Source: Moduliflexus sp964602655 (lineage in GTDB: Bacteria; Moduliflexota; Moduliflexia; Moduliflexales; Moduliflexaceae). Taken from it: a DNA stretch of 64,000 nucleotides. Of the stretch, positions 1-8,385 are shown in pieces. Position 1 is the stretch's first letter. Each line of letters begins with the position of its first letter. Made by a program: the position numbers and the translations under genes. The DNA lies in the NCBI GenBank assembly GCA_964602655.1, contig CAZRSF010000029.1, forward strand, positions 4,838 through 68,837, in the 5' to 3' direction. The notes beneath the pieces are model-generated. The model saw only the letters and a program-made list of their open reading frames with translations, was not told the DNA's origin and searched no databases.

Positions 1-2004
1 CCGCACGGCGCGTGTCCCGATTGCGACGGACTCGGCACGCAGCGCGGCATTGATGCGCGGCTCGTCGTGCCGGATCCCGAAAAATCCATCAACGAAGGCG
101 CGTTAGCCCCCTGGGGGATCGACGGGAACAACTATTTTTACCAGGCGATCCGCTCACTGGCGAAACATTACGATTTCTCGATGGATACGCCGTTTCAAGA
201 CCTGCCGCCCCGCATACAACAGATTATTCTGCATGGCTCTGGCGACGAAAAAATCCAATATCACTACCAGAACGACAACGGCAATTTCGTCTATCAAAAA
301 GAGTTCGAAGGCGCGATTTCTCAATTGGAACGCCGCTACAAAGAGACCGATTCCGAATTTATGCGGGGGAAATACGAGGAATTCATGAGCATGGAGCCAT
401 GCCCGACGTGCCAGGGGAAACGCCTGAGCAAAGAGAGCCTGTCGGTGAAAATTCAGGGCAAACATATCATTGACATGACCCGTCTTTCCATCAAAGAGGC
501 GCTGCACACCTTCGCCACCATGCAATTCACGCCGCAGGAAGAAATTATCACCGCGCCGATCCTCAAAGAAATCAAGGCGCGCTTGAGTTTTATGTCGAAA
601 GTCGGATTGAATTACCTGACGCTTGACCGGGGGACGGCGACGATTTCCGGCGGCGAAGGGCAGCGCATCCGACTCGCCACGCAGATCGGTTCTGGCCTCG
701 TCGGCGTGTTGTACATCCTCGACGAGCCGAGCATCGGCCTGCATCAGCGCGACAACACGAAATTGATCGAGATGCTGATGGCGCTGCGCAACCTCGGCAA
801 CACGATTCTTGTGGTGGAACATGACGAAGAGACAATGCGCTGCGCCGATTATCTGATCGATCTCGGCCCCGCCGCCGGGAAACATGGCGGCGAAATCGTG
901 GCGCATGGCACGCCGGATGAAGTCGCGGCGCACCCCGATTCGCTGACCGGCAAATATCTGAGCCATCGCCTGACTATCCCGATTCCGGCGAAACGGCGAA
1001 AACCGCTGCCGAACAAATCGCTGCTGATTCGCGGGGCGCGGGAGCATAACCTGAAAGATATTGACGTGGAAATTCCGCTCGGCGTCTTTATCTGCGTCAC
1101 CGGCGTTTCCGGCTCCGGCAAAAGCACGTTGATCAACGGCATTCTGCACAAAGCCCTCGCGCATCATTTTTTCCGCGCCAAAGACCCCGCCGGGGCGCAT
1201 AAAGAGATTCTCGGCATCGAATACATTGATAAAGTGATTGACATAGACCAAAGCCCGATTGGGCGGACGCCGCGCTCGAATCCTGCCACTTACACCGGTC
1301 TGTTCGGTCCGATTCGCGACCTGTTTACAAAACTGCCGGAAGCGCGGCTGCGAGGCTATAAGCCGGGACGATTCAGTTTTAACGTCAAAGGCGGGCGCTG
1401 CGAAACGTGCAAAGGAGACGGCGTCATCAAAATCGAAATGCACTTTCTGCCGGACGTGTATGTGACATGCGACGAATGTCACGGCAAGCGTTACAACCGC
1501 GAGACGCTGGAAATCCGCTACAAAGGGAAGAATATCGCCGAAATCCTCGACATGACGGTCGAAGAAGCCGCCGAATTCATGGAAAACGTGCCGGGCATCA
1601 GCGACAAACTCAACACGCTCGTGGATGTCGGCCTCGAATACGTTCATCTCGGCCAGCCCGCCACCACGCTGTCGGGCGGCGAAGCGCAGCGCGTGAAGCT
1701 CGCCAAAGAATTGAGCCGCCGCAGCACCGGCAACACGCTCTACATTCTGGATGAACCGACCACCGGCCTGCATTTCCACGACATCAAAAAGCTGCTGGAA
1801 GTATTAGCGAAATTGGTGGACGCAGGCAACACCGTTGTTGTCATCGAGCATAACCTCGATGTCATCAAAAGCGCGGATCATATCATTGACCTCGGCCCCG
1901 AAGGCGGCGACGAAGGCGGGCGTGTCATCGCCACCGGCTCGCCCGAAGAACTCATCAAAATCAACGCCTCCTACACCGGCCAATATCTGCGCAAGATATT
2001 GTGA
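1..2004 (+). CDS. uvrA: UvrABC excinuclease subunit A, 5' end outside window
   Basis: This is the damage-recognition ATPase of nucleotide excision repair, which works in the cytoplasm as a dimer with UvrB. The frame is open from base 1, where it reads the end of the first zinc-binding module (GACPDCDGLGT), so roughly the first 270 residues are missing; the GTG at 67 is not a real start. The remaining 667 residues contain the insertion domain, the first ABC signature (SGGEGQRIRLA) with its Walker B (LDEPSIGLHQRD), the second Walker A (GVSGSGKSTLI), the C4 zinc finger (CETCKGDG...CDECHGKRYN) and the second signature (LSGGEAQRVKLA). The highly conserved DQSPIGRTPRSNPATYTG segment is intact. The assignment is certain; the truncation is only a window-edge effect. 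Confidence 0.98.
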   Translation, partial: PHGACPDCDGLGTQRGIDARLVVPDPEKSINEGALAPWGIDGNNYFYQAIRSLAKHYDFSMDTPFQDLPPRIQQIILHGSGDEKIQYHYQNDNGNFVYQKEFEGAISQLERRYKETDSEFMRGKYEEFMSMEPCPTCQGKRLSKESLSVKIQGKHIIDMTRLSIKEALHTFATMQFTPQEEIITAPILKEIKARLSFMSKVGLNYLTLDRGTATISGGEGQRIRLATQIGSGLVGVLYILDEPSIGLHQRDNTKLIEMLMALRNLGNTILVVEHDEETMRCADYLIDLGPAAGKHGGEIVAHGTPDEVAAHPDSLTGKYLSHRLTIPIPAKRRKPLPNKSLLIRGAREHNLKDIDVEIPLGVFICVTGVSGSGKSTLINGILHKALAHHFFRAKDPAGAHKEILGIEYIDKVIDIDQSPIGRTPRSNPATYTGLFGPIRDLFTKLPEARLRGYKPGRFSFNVKGGRCETCKGDGVIKIEMHFLPDVYVTCDECHGKRYNRETLEIRYKGKNIAEILDMTVEEAAEFMENVPGISDKLNTLVDVGLEYVHLGQPATTLSGGEAQRVKLAKELSRRSTGNTLYILDEPTTGLHFHDIKKLLEVLAKLVDAGNTVVVIEHNLDVIKSADHIIDLGPEGGDEGGRVIATGSPEELIKINASYTGQYLRKIL

Positions 2005-2012
2005 TGTGTTTT

Positions 2013-2199
2013 TCGCCGCAACGCGGCGTTTCATATTAGCCCAGGGCGACAGCCCTGGGATAACGATTTGCGTATGCGTTCGCGCTCTGAAAGAGCGCCT
2101 CAACGCGCATGATGCGCCCTTTCAGGGCGCGGGTGTTGCCTCTCGCCTTATCCCCAGGGCTTGCGCCCTGGGCTAATATGAATCGCCGCGTTGCGGCGA
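2013..2199. repeat. Long imperfect inverted repeat downstream of uvrA
   Basis: The arms at 2013-2063 and 2148-2199 are reverse complements with only a few mismatches. Each arm carries its own small palindromes (CGCCGCAACGCGGCG and a CCCAGGGC/GCCCTGGG hairpin). The middle holds two more hairpins, including GCGCCCTTTCAGGGCGC. The whole 187-bp block can fold into a cruciform of nested stems. It fills the space between the convergent uvrA and prs genes, so it may end transcription from both sides. The inner CGCCCTTTCAGGGCG core recurs in the element at 9961-10062. Confidence 0.8.
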
Positions 2200-2227
2200 G
2201 TTCACGACCGTATTTCCGATATTGTTT

Positions 2228-3226
2228 TTATTTAAATGCGGCGCGGAGGACGCTGACCGGCACGGTGTCGAAGAGTTCGCTGATCGACTCTTTGCGGCTG
2301 ATGCGGGCGACGGCTTCCGCAAACAGTGGGCCGACGGAAATAATCCGAATTTTCGAGGAGGCTTTGACATACGGATTTTCCACCGAATCGGTCGAAATCA
2401 GCAATTCGATGTCGCTGTCTTCGATTTTTCGAACGGCTTCTTCGCGCATCAAAATATGAGACAGCCCCACGATAATCCGCTGCGCGCCCCGCTGTTTCAG
2501 CAATCGCGCCAATGACACGAGCGTCCCGCCGGAAATGCTGAAATCATCCACAATCAGCGCGTTTTTGCCCTGCACATCCCCGATCAATTCGAGTACCTCA
2601 GCCTGTTCGTCATGCGACGCCCGCATTTTATCGGCAATTGCCAGCGGCGCGCCGAGGCAGTTCGCGAATTTTCGCGCATTTTTCGTGAAACCGGAATCCG
2701 GCGAGACCACGACAAAATCCTGAAGCCCGATGGTCTTGACATACTCCACCAACACCCGCAGCGCATGAAGATGATCCACCGGGCGCTTGAAAAAGCCCTG
2801 AATCTGCGGCGTATGCAAATCCATCATCATGACGCGATCCGCCCCGGCCAATTCGATGCACTCGGCGCAGACTCGCGCCCGGATGGAGACGCGCGGTTCG
2901 TCCTTTTTGTCGCCTTTGGCATAGCCGAAATACGGAATGATCGCCGTCACGGAACTGGCGCTGGCGCGTTCGAACGCATCCATCCAGAACAGCAATTCCG
3001 TAAACTCGATATTCGGGTTCAGCCCAATCGGCTGGACAAGAAAGACCTCTTTCGAGCGCACGTTTTCGCCGATTTTGACAAAGAGATTTCCGTCTGAAAA
3101 CGTAAAGACTTCCGATGCGCCAAGCGGAATATTCAGATAATCGCACATGTTGCGGGCAAATTGCGCTCCGCTGCTTCCGGCAAAAATTTTAATGTCGTTG
3201 TGTTGGGGCAGGCTCGTTAATGGCAT
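2228..3226 (-). CDS. prs: Ribose-phosphate pyrophosphokinase (PRPP synthetase), divergent
   Basis: It makes 5-phosphoribosyl 1-diphosphate from ribose 5-phosphate and ATP for nucleotide, His and Trp synthesis. The start is the ATG at 3226, preceded by GGAGAA; the frame stays open further upstream but that part is unlike the family. The 332-residue product has FAGSSG and FSDGN at the N-terminus, IPYFGYAKGDKK, the signature MDLHTPQIQGFF and a PRPP-binding loop. That loop reads VDDFSISGGTL rather than the usual class I VDDMIDTAGT; an SGGTL loop recalls, from memory, plant-type class II enzymes. A paralogue with altered regulation is possible. The gene converges on uvrA across a large palindrome. 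Confidence 0.85.
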   Translation of the reverse strand: MPLTSLPQHNDIKIFAGSSGAQFARNMCDYLNIPLGASEVFTFSDGNLFVKIGENVRSKEVFLVQPIGLNPNIEFTELLFWMDAFERASASSVTAIIPYFGYAKGDKKDEPRVSIRARVCAECIELAGADRVMMMDLHTPQIQGFFKRPVDHLHALRVLVEYVKTIGLQDFVVVSPDSGFTKNARKFANCLGAPLAIADKMRASHDEQAEVLELIGDVQGKNALIVDDFSISGGTLVSLARLLKQRGAQRIIVGLSHILMREEAVRKIEDSDIELLISTDSVENPYVKASSKIRIISVGPLFAEAVARISRKESISELFDTVPVSVLRAAFK

Positions 3227-3549
3227 AATGCTGTTCTCCGCGATCCAATTGTCAACAATGTTGATGTGCTTGTGAATAAGATTCCAATATAGCAAAATAT
3301 ATGACAACCATCTCTTTTTCTCACTTCTGTCAAGATTTGTTTGGGGAAATACGATTTTACTTGCGAAGAATCGCATCAGGCGCGTTGCCCCTGTCTCTTA
3401 TTGTCGCGTGTTTTCGCCGCGCCGACGAACATGGCGCATGGAAACTCGCCGAAATCGCTACTTTTTCCTTGACGTTTTCTGCCAGATGCGCCTATATTTT
3501 TCATATAGGATTTTTTGAATTTTTTAATGACCATTTTTTGACAGGCGCA

Positions 3550-3585
3550 GAGCGTCGCCATTCTGCCTGTAGAATGGCGACGCTC
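3550..3585. repeat. Perfect 15-bp hairpin upstream of the PASTA gene
   Basis: GAGCGTCGCCATTCT (3550-3564) pairs perfectly with AGAATGGCGACGCTC (3571-3585) around a 6-base loop. It lies 20 bases before the ATG of the next gene, in the 379-base space (3227-3605) between the divergent prs and PASTA genes, where I see no other gene. It lacks a T-tract, so it is more likely a 5'-leader structure or an operator than a terminator. Confidence 0.7.
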
Positions 3586-3605
3586 CCCCGCCTGATCAGC
3601 TCCAG

Positions 3606-4535
3606 ATGAAAAAATTTCTTCTTTCCTTGATTCTTGCTCTGTTCATGTTTGCGCTGGGAGCGAATACGATTTTCGCGCAGGAAAAAATCATTGTCCCGAA
3701 CGTCAGCGGCATTCCGCATGATGTCGCCGCGCACTTGCTGCGCATCGCCGGGCTGAGGCCGATTGTCAAATTCGACCCGCAGCGGTCGCTGATCATTACG
3801 CAGCAGGAGCCCAAGCCGGGCATGTTGGTCGTTACCGGAACGGATGTGATCATTTCGACCGGTACTGTTTCGCAATCCGCCGTGCAATCCGCGCCATCCG
3901 CCGAACCGGAAACATCATACCTGACGGCAATTCCGCAGGAAGATCGCACGCGCTCAGTTTCAATTCAAGCCATCCCGTCGTCGCAGCCAACAACGCAGCA
4001 ACGCGCATCACAAGTCACGGGCGCGCCGCAATGGTATCCGAAAAAATTCCTCGGTCAGGTGCAGGATGTTCAGGTGCAAAGTTTTCTGCGCAAACGTACG
4101 CTCTCGTCAGGCTCATCGAATATTTTGGGCGCAACGCCGTATTTGCAGCAATCTTCGCGACCGGTCGTTTTGCGGAACGCGCGCGGCTGGCAGCAAGGGT
4201 GGTTCGTGCCAGGCTGGGAGCCAGGCAATACAACGGTACAGGCCGTAAACCCGCCATCTCTATGGAGTTCGATTCAAGGCATCGGCCAGTCAACGATTCA
4301 AGCTCAGCCCTCCGACACGACATCAACGGCGGGAGAGGTTGTGATCGTGCCACCTGTCTTGCAGCTTCAACAGCGCGATGCCGCCGCCGCCTTGCAAATG
4401 GCTGGATTGGTCGTTGGCTCGGTATTCAGCGTTCAGGATTCTCAGACGCGAAGCGGCGTCGTGACGCAGCAGTCTCCGAAGGCGCATTCCGTTGTGTCGA
4501 GAGGCACGGCGGTACAACTTTGGGTGGTTTATTGA
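3606..4535 (+). CDS. Secreted two-PASTA-domain protein
   Basis: The 309-residue product starts with a clear Sec signal peptide (MKKFLLSLILALFMFALG, cleavage likely after IFA). A first PASTA domain covers about residues 28-86 (VPNVSGIPHDVAAHLLRIAG ... PKPGMLVVTGTDVIIST). A Ser/Thr/Gln-rich linker of about 150 residues follows, and a second PASTA domain closes the protein (VPPVLQLQQRDAAAAL ... GTAVQLWVVY). PASTA domains are known from the extracellular parts of serine/threonine kinases and penicillin-binding proteins, where they bind peptidoglycan fragments. Here there is neither a kinase nor a transpeptidase domain, so it is probably a periplasmic cell-wall binding protein. It overlaps the convergent nuclease-like gene by 7 bases. 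Confidence 0.8.
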   Translation: MKKFLLSLILALFMFALGANTIFAQEKIIVPNVSGIPHDVAAHLLRIAGLRPIVKFDPQRSLIITQQEPKPGMLVVTGTDVIISTGTVSQSAVQSAPSAEPETSYLTAIPQEDRTRSVSIQAIPSSQPTTQQRASQVTGAPQWYPKKFLGQVQDVQVQSFLRKRTLSSGSSNILGATPYLQQSSRPVVLRNARGWQQGWFVPGWEPGNTTVQAVNPPSLWSSIQGIGQSTIQAQPSDTTSTAGEVVIVPPVLQLQQRDAAAALQMAGLVVGSVFSVQDSQTRSGVVTQQSPKAHSVVSRGTAVQLWVVY

Positions 4536-5344
4536 GGCCAGGCTGAACGGCTGTCGAGAAAGCGTTTGAGGCAGATGCCGAGATTGGCAATCAAGTCGGG
4601 TTTGGTGTTGCTGAGAAAGACGATATTATTGATCGTAAATATCTCGTCATGCAGGCTGCGTACAGGATAGTCGCTGTCGGCTTGGCTGCCGAATCGCTGC
4701 CGCAGTTCTTCCTCGAACATCGGCACAAGTTTGTCTCGCATGCGCAGATGCGTATCTTCAAGAAAAATCGCGATTTCCGGACGAAGCTCGCTGACGCGCT
4801 CGAAAAACGCGTGAATTTCAGGATATTCGATATGTTTCGGCGGCGACGATTTGACTTCAATATAGGCCAGACGCCCTTCGATATTCGCAATGACATCATA
4901 ATCTCCGCCAGTTCCACTGTGTTTCAAACGCATTCCATGTTCCGCCTGGCAATCGAATTCTCGCCGCAACGCTTGCGCGACAAACCATTCGAGCGTATCC
5001 CCGACATTATGCATTTGCGCGTTGGCTAAGGCATATCGATCCGACGCGACTTTTCTTAAGATACGCCGTTCCAAAAGAGTGGTGACATATTCCCGCGCCG
5101 TGACTTCCGAACAGTAGCGCGTCAGCAGCGCCATATCCATCTCCGGCAGCGACGCGACTAAATCCCGCAGAAAAATGCGGAACGAATATTTTTTCATCAG
5201 CCCATACATCACGTCTTCAACGTCGAATGAGCTGTCTTCAGGCAGAATGATCGCTTCGGCAGACGCATATTTAACGGCATGAATCCCCCGCCGCCGCAAC
5301 ATGGATTCGATCAAGGCGCGTGAATCCTGGTTTGGCATCATCAT
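4529..5344 (-). CDS. PD-(D/E)XK nuclease-like protein
   Basis: The 271-residue product has an N-terminal part rich in helices, perhaps winged-helix-like (about 50-110), and a C-terminal restriction-endonuclease-like core. The core shows the pattern GGDYDV (D150) followed by AYIEVKSS (E163, K165), which fits the metal-binding D...ExK triad of the PD-(D/E)XK superfamily. The ATG at 5344 overlaps the upstream stop codon as ATGA, so the two genes should be translationally coupled. I do not recognise a specific family; roles could include defence, DNA repair or a decayed restriction enzyme. There is no methyltransferase next to it. Confidence 0.6.
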   Translation of the reverse strand: MMMPNQDSRALIESMLRRRGIHAVKYASAEAIILPEDSSFDVEDVMYGLMKKYSFRIFLRDLVASLPEMDMALLTRYCSEVTAREYVTTLLERRILRKVASDRYALANAQMHNVGDTLEWFVAQALRREFDCQAEHGMRLKHSGTGGDYDVIANIEGRLAYIEVKSSPPKHIEYPEIHAFFERVSELRPEIAIFLEDTHLRMRDKLVPMFEEELRQRFGSQADSDYPVRSLHDEIFTINNIVFLSNTKPDLIANLGICLKRFLDSRSAWPQ

Positions 5345-5835
5345 CGGTTTGCGCAAGATTGATGCAGAAGCGAGAGCCACGCTTCCGGCTCATCTATATC
5401 TCGAAATACGGTATATACAACCTGGCTCGAATTCTGACGCGACCCAACGACCAATACTGTCGGTTCAGGATGGAGAAAGGGGAGCAATCCGCCAAACCAT
5501 CCGCGAGAATAAGAACGTCCGAAGAATTTCTCCTCGAACTCCGACAGCCTCAGTAATTCGACCGAACAGACATCTGCCAGCGGTATTCGGAAGCTGACTT
5601 TCGTGTAGGCTTCCGGTTTGTTGAAAAGAAAAAGGCCGGACTTTGGAAAATCTTCGAAACACAGGTGTCCTTCCATTAAAAAACACAATCCGCTTTTTTC
5701 CGGACACGGAAAGCGTATCGGCTCGATCCAGACGGAATAGGAGAATTTGATCAGTTGTTCGCCGAATTCACGTTCTTTCGCTTCCCAAAATGTACGAACA
5801 TTGTCAGGGAGCTTGTTTAATTCAGATTTCATCAT
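5341..5835 (-). CDS. Hypothetical protein coupled to the nuclease-like gene
   Basis: The 164-residue product is not one I recognise. It has no signal peptide or clear membrane helix. Alternating hydrophobic stretches (SGLFLFNK, VSFRIPLADVCSVELL, PTVLVVGS) suggest a mostly beta fold, possibly of PH/GRAM type, but that is only an impression. AAGGA sits 8 bases before the ATG at 5835. The stop overlaps the start of the nuclease-like gene by 4 bases, which makes a two-gene unit and a shared function likely. Confidence 0.6.
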   Translation of the reverse strand: MMKSELNKLPDNVRTFWEAKEREFGEQLIKFSYSVWIEPIRFPCPEKSGLCFLMEGHLCFEDFPKSGLFLFNKPEAYTKVSFRIPLADVCSVELLRLSEFEEKFFGRSYSRGWFGGLLPFLHPEPTVLVVGSRQNSSQVVYTVFRDIDEPEAWLSLLHQSCANR

Positions 5836-6039
5836 ATCGCTGTCCTTGCAGAATGGTATTGTGTTATTCCTTTCATCGAAAATGTTCCCTTTAGGCGACG
5901 CTTTTTGCTTTTTGTCAAATAAATACTTGCATTTTTTGAGAGACTCGTTGTATTTTGGTCAAGAGACGTGATATGACAGCGATGAGGATGTTACCCACCC
6001 CTTGCCCCTCCCAGGAGGGGAAATTCGGAAGATGATTTT

Positions 6040-6354
6040 ATGAAACTTTTTCATTCGGAATCTGAAAAAGATGACATGGAGCAGATGCAAGCCGTGTGCG
6101 AAAATTTCGAAACATTAGAGGACACAGTTGAAGCGTTACGCCATCGCGTCAGCCAGAGGCGAACGTTGCTCAAAAATGCTGAGAAAAAACTCCAGGAGTT
6201 TCAGGATTCGATCTATGCCATGCTGATTGAAGAAGATGCGCCGAAGAAATCGGCGTTGTCAAGAGAAAATGACGAAGAACCGAGCTCAATAGATGCTGAA
6301 GAGGACGAGGCGCTATTCGATCTGCTCGGCGACGATCAAGAGGAGACGGCATAA
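6040..6354 (+). CDS. Small acidic coiled-coil protein
   Basis: The 104-residue product is unassigned. Residues 10-65 have heptad-like spacing (ETLEDTVEALRHRVSQRR, LLKNAEKKLQEF) that predicts a coiled coil. The C-terminal 40 residues are strongly acidic (EEDEALFDLLGDDQEE). A GGAAG stretch precedes the ATG, and a small GC hairpin (CCCCTCCCAGGAGGGG) lies about 20 bases further upstream. It is followed at once by the acylphosphatase gene, so the two may be cotranscribed. Confidence 0.6.
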   Translation: MKLFHSESEKDDMEQMQAVCENFETLEDTVEALRHRVSQRRTLLKNAEKKLQEFQDSIYAMLIEEDAPKKSALSRENDEEPSSIDAEEDEALFDLLGDDQEETA

Positions 6355-6419
6355 ACATCGCTCTCGCCGAGGCCGCAGCAAGCCCGGCGAGACGAGTGTC
6401 AGACGCCAATAATCGCACA

Positions 6420-6698
6420 ATGGCGCTCATCGGAATGCATGTCTATGTCTCTGGACAAGTACAGGGAGTGGCGTTCAGATATTCTGCCGTCAGAGAAGCC
6501 AGAGGTTTCGGTTTGGAGGGCTGGGTCAGAAACCTTCGCGATGGTCGGGTAGAATTGCTGTTCGAAGGAGAAGAATCATCTGTTCATGACATGCTCGCAT
6601 GGTGTTATCATGGGCCGTCAGCAGCCTATGTCACAGATGTCGAAACTGAACGGCTGCCGTATTCAGGGCAATTTTCAGAATTCGAGGTGGCATTTTAA
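6420..6698 (+). CDS. acyP: Acylphosphatase
   Basis: It hydrolyses acyl phosphates such as carbamoyl phosphate in the cytoplasm. The family hallmark is complete: VSGQVQGVAFRYSA contains the phosphate-binding loop with the catalytic Arg, and GWVRNLRDGRVELLFEG contains the catalytic Asn. The length (about 92 residues from the ATG at 6420) matches the family. A GTG at 6396 would add eight residues with no family support, and the ATG at 6435 would give the most typical N-terminus; no start has a strong ribosome-binding site. The 3' end overlaps the convergent STAS gene by 4 bases. Confidence 0.92.
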   Translation: MALIGMHVYVSGQVQGVAFRYSAVREARGFGLEGWVRNLRDGRVELLFEGEESSVHDMLAWCYHGPSAAYVTDVETERLPYSGQFSEFEVAF

Positions 6699-7219
6699 TC
6701 GCGCCCGGCGGACTGCAACCCAAGTTCGCTCTTCAAACAATTAATCACCGTCGCAAATTCTCGCGCATTTTCAGTAGAGAGTTCAGCCAGCGTTTCATGC
6801 GCGGATAAAACATGTTCCGCATACTCTTGCACCGCAGGTTGTTCTGAAAATGTCAACTGCGACAACATCTGCTTTTCGAATCCGCCAACCCGCTCGACTA
6901 AACGAAAGAGCATGTTCAAATTCATCCGCCGAAAAATGCTCTCCAACGGATTGCCTTCCAAACCGACCAAAAATGGCAGCGACGAATGCGTTTTATGAAA
7001 CACAATCGCCCACCGCGCCAATATCCCTAAAATCGTACTATCCATGTACGCGCATTGCGTAATATCCACCAGCGCGAACAACACCGAGGGGTCTTCCATG
7101 CACTTTTGGACAGCGGTATTCGCATTCCACAAAGATTTTTGGGTCAACCGCCCCTCAGCTTTGAAAATAAACGTGCTTTCGTATTTTCCAATAAACACAC
7201 ATTCATCATGAATTGTCAT
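6695..7219 (-). CDS. STAS-domain anti-sigma factor antagonist-like protein
   Basis: The 174-residue product carries a STAS domain in residues 1-115 with the signature VDITQCAYMDSTILGIL. Ser61 occupies the position that is phosphorylated in SpoIIAA/RsbV antagonists. A helical extension of about 60 residues follows. The start overlaps the stop of the upstream PP2C phosphatase gene (ATGA), which is the arrangement expected for a phosphatase and the antagonist it dephosphorylates. No RsbW/SpoIIAB-type kinase is encoded nearby. Partner switching is inferred from family knowledge and gene order. Confidence 0.85.
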   Translation of the reverse strand: MTIHDECVFIGKYESTFIFKAEGRLTQKSLWNANTAVQKCMEDPSVLFALVDITQCAYMDSTILGILARWAIVFHKTHSSLPFLVGLEGNPLESIFRRMNLNMLFRLVERVGGFEKQMLSQLTFSEQPAVQEYAEHVLSAHETLAELSTENAREFATVINCLKSELGLQSAGRD

Positions 7220-8367
7220 AGTATATTCCTTCTAAGAAGAAATATTGTCACATCATCAGGGAAATCTTCCGCGCGAGCTTTCTGGCGGATGTATGAAAAT
7301 AACGCATCCACCATCCCCGGATGCGCTTGCGTTTTTTCCGCGCGAATATAGGCCAGTAATGCCTGCTCGTCGAATATTGGTTGTCCGGTATCGGTCTGAA
7401 TATCCATCACGCCGTCAGAATACAACAGCAGAGAGGCATCGGCCTGAAATTCGCAGACTTCGTCGGTGTACATAACATTTTCCAACAGGCCGATAGGAAA
7501 GGAGTGCATCGAAAGCAATTGTTCATGCGATGAAGAATAGAGAATCGGCGACACGCTCTGTCCCGCGGAACTCCAGGTCAGCCGCCCCGTGTTGGTATCT
7601 AAGATGCCTAAAAACACCGTGACGTATTTTTCCGTCAACCGTTCGCGAAAAAACTGCTGGTTCAGCATGTGCAGCAGTTGCCCCGGCGTATGACCTGATT
7701 TGCCGTTGATGCTGAAAAATATCTTGGTGAAAATCGTAATCAGCGACGACGCCACGCCATGCCCTGACACGTCGAGAATATAAAATAACACCTGATGCGG
7801 GCTGAGTTGATGAATATCGAAAAAATCGCCGCCAAGCTCGTCGCACGGCAGATAGACGTATTCGAACGCCACATGTCCTGGGAGTTCGAGTTCGCGCGCC
7901 GGGAGCAGGTTTTGCTGAATCCGACGGGCAGTCGCCAAATCTTTTTGAATGCGCTGGTTGGTTTCCAGAATCGTGCGATACATCTGCCGCAGCATGACCT
8001 GCGTCCGCACGCGCGCCAGGATTTCCGCCGTATTGAACGGTTTCGTGATAAAGTCCACCGCGCCGAGTTCCAACCCTTTGATTTTATCTTCGGTGCTATC
8101 TAACGAGGTGATAAAAATAATCGGAATTTCTCGCGTCGTTTTCTGCTGCTTCAACAGACGGCAGAGATCGAACCCTGTCATCTCCGGCATGACGACATCG
8201 AGCAGAATCAGTTCAGGCTTGCGATAATCCAGGATTTTCAGGGCGGCGTCCGCGCTTTCCGCTTCGATGAGTTCATACCCTTCCATCGAAAGGCTTTTGT
8301 TCAGCACCATCCGATTCATTCGGCTATCGTCAACGACTAAAATCAAAAATTCCCCTTTCATCGGCAC
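7216..8367 (-). CDS. Response regulator with PP2C-type (SpoIIE/RsbU) phosphatase domain
   Basis: The 383-residue product has a receiver domain (1-120) with the acidic pair at 13-14, phosphoacceptor Asp57 in LILLDVVMP and Lys109 in DFITKPF. A short coiled linker (QKDLATARRIQQNLLP) leads into a PPM/SpoIIE phosphatase domain. Its metal-binding aspartates are visible in CDELGGDFFDI, YILDVSGHG and LLYSDGVMD. It should dephosphorylate a STAS antagonist when the receiver is phosphorylated. The next gene encodes such a protein and overlaps it by 4 bases. A GTG at 8367 has a well-spaced GAGG; an ATG two codons later is the alternative start. Confidence 0.92.
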   Translation of the reverse strand: MPMKGEFLILVVDDSRMNRMVLNKSLSMEGYELIEAESADAALKILDYRKPELILLDVVMPEMTGFDLCRLLKQQKTTREIPIIFITSLDSTEDKIKGLELGAVDFITKPFNTAEILARVRTQVMLRQMYRTILETNQRIQKDLATARRIQQNLLPARELELPGHVAFEYVYLPCDELGGDFFDIHQLSPHQVLFYILDVSGHGVASSLITIFTKIFFSINGKSGHTPGQLLHMLNQQFFRERLTEKYVTVFLGILDTNTGRLTWSSAGQSVSPILYSSSHEQLLSMHSFPIGLLENVMYTDEVCEFQADASLLLYSDGVMDIQTDTGQPIFDEQALLAYIRAEKTQAHPGMVDALFSYIRQKARAEDFPDDVTIFLLRRNIL

Positions 8368-8385
8368 ATCATCCTCGTGACATGT

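Noticed and set aside
154..1779. 541-codon open frame antisense to uvrA
   Set aside because: It is the complement of a perfectly conserved uvrA frame, its translation is Arg/His/Phe-rich without any family pattern, and long antisense frames are expected in GC-rich third positions.
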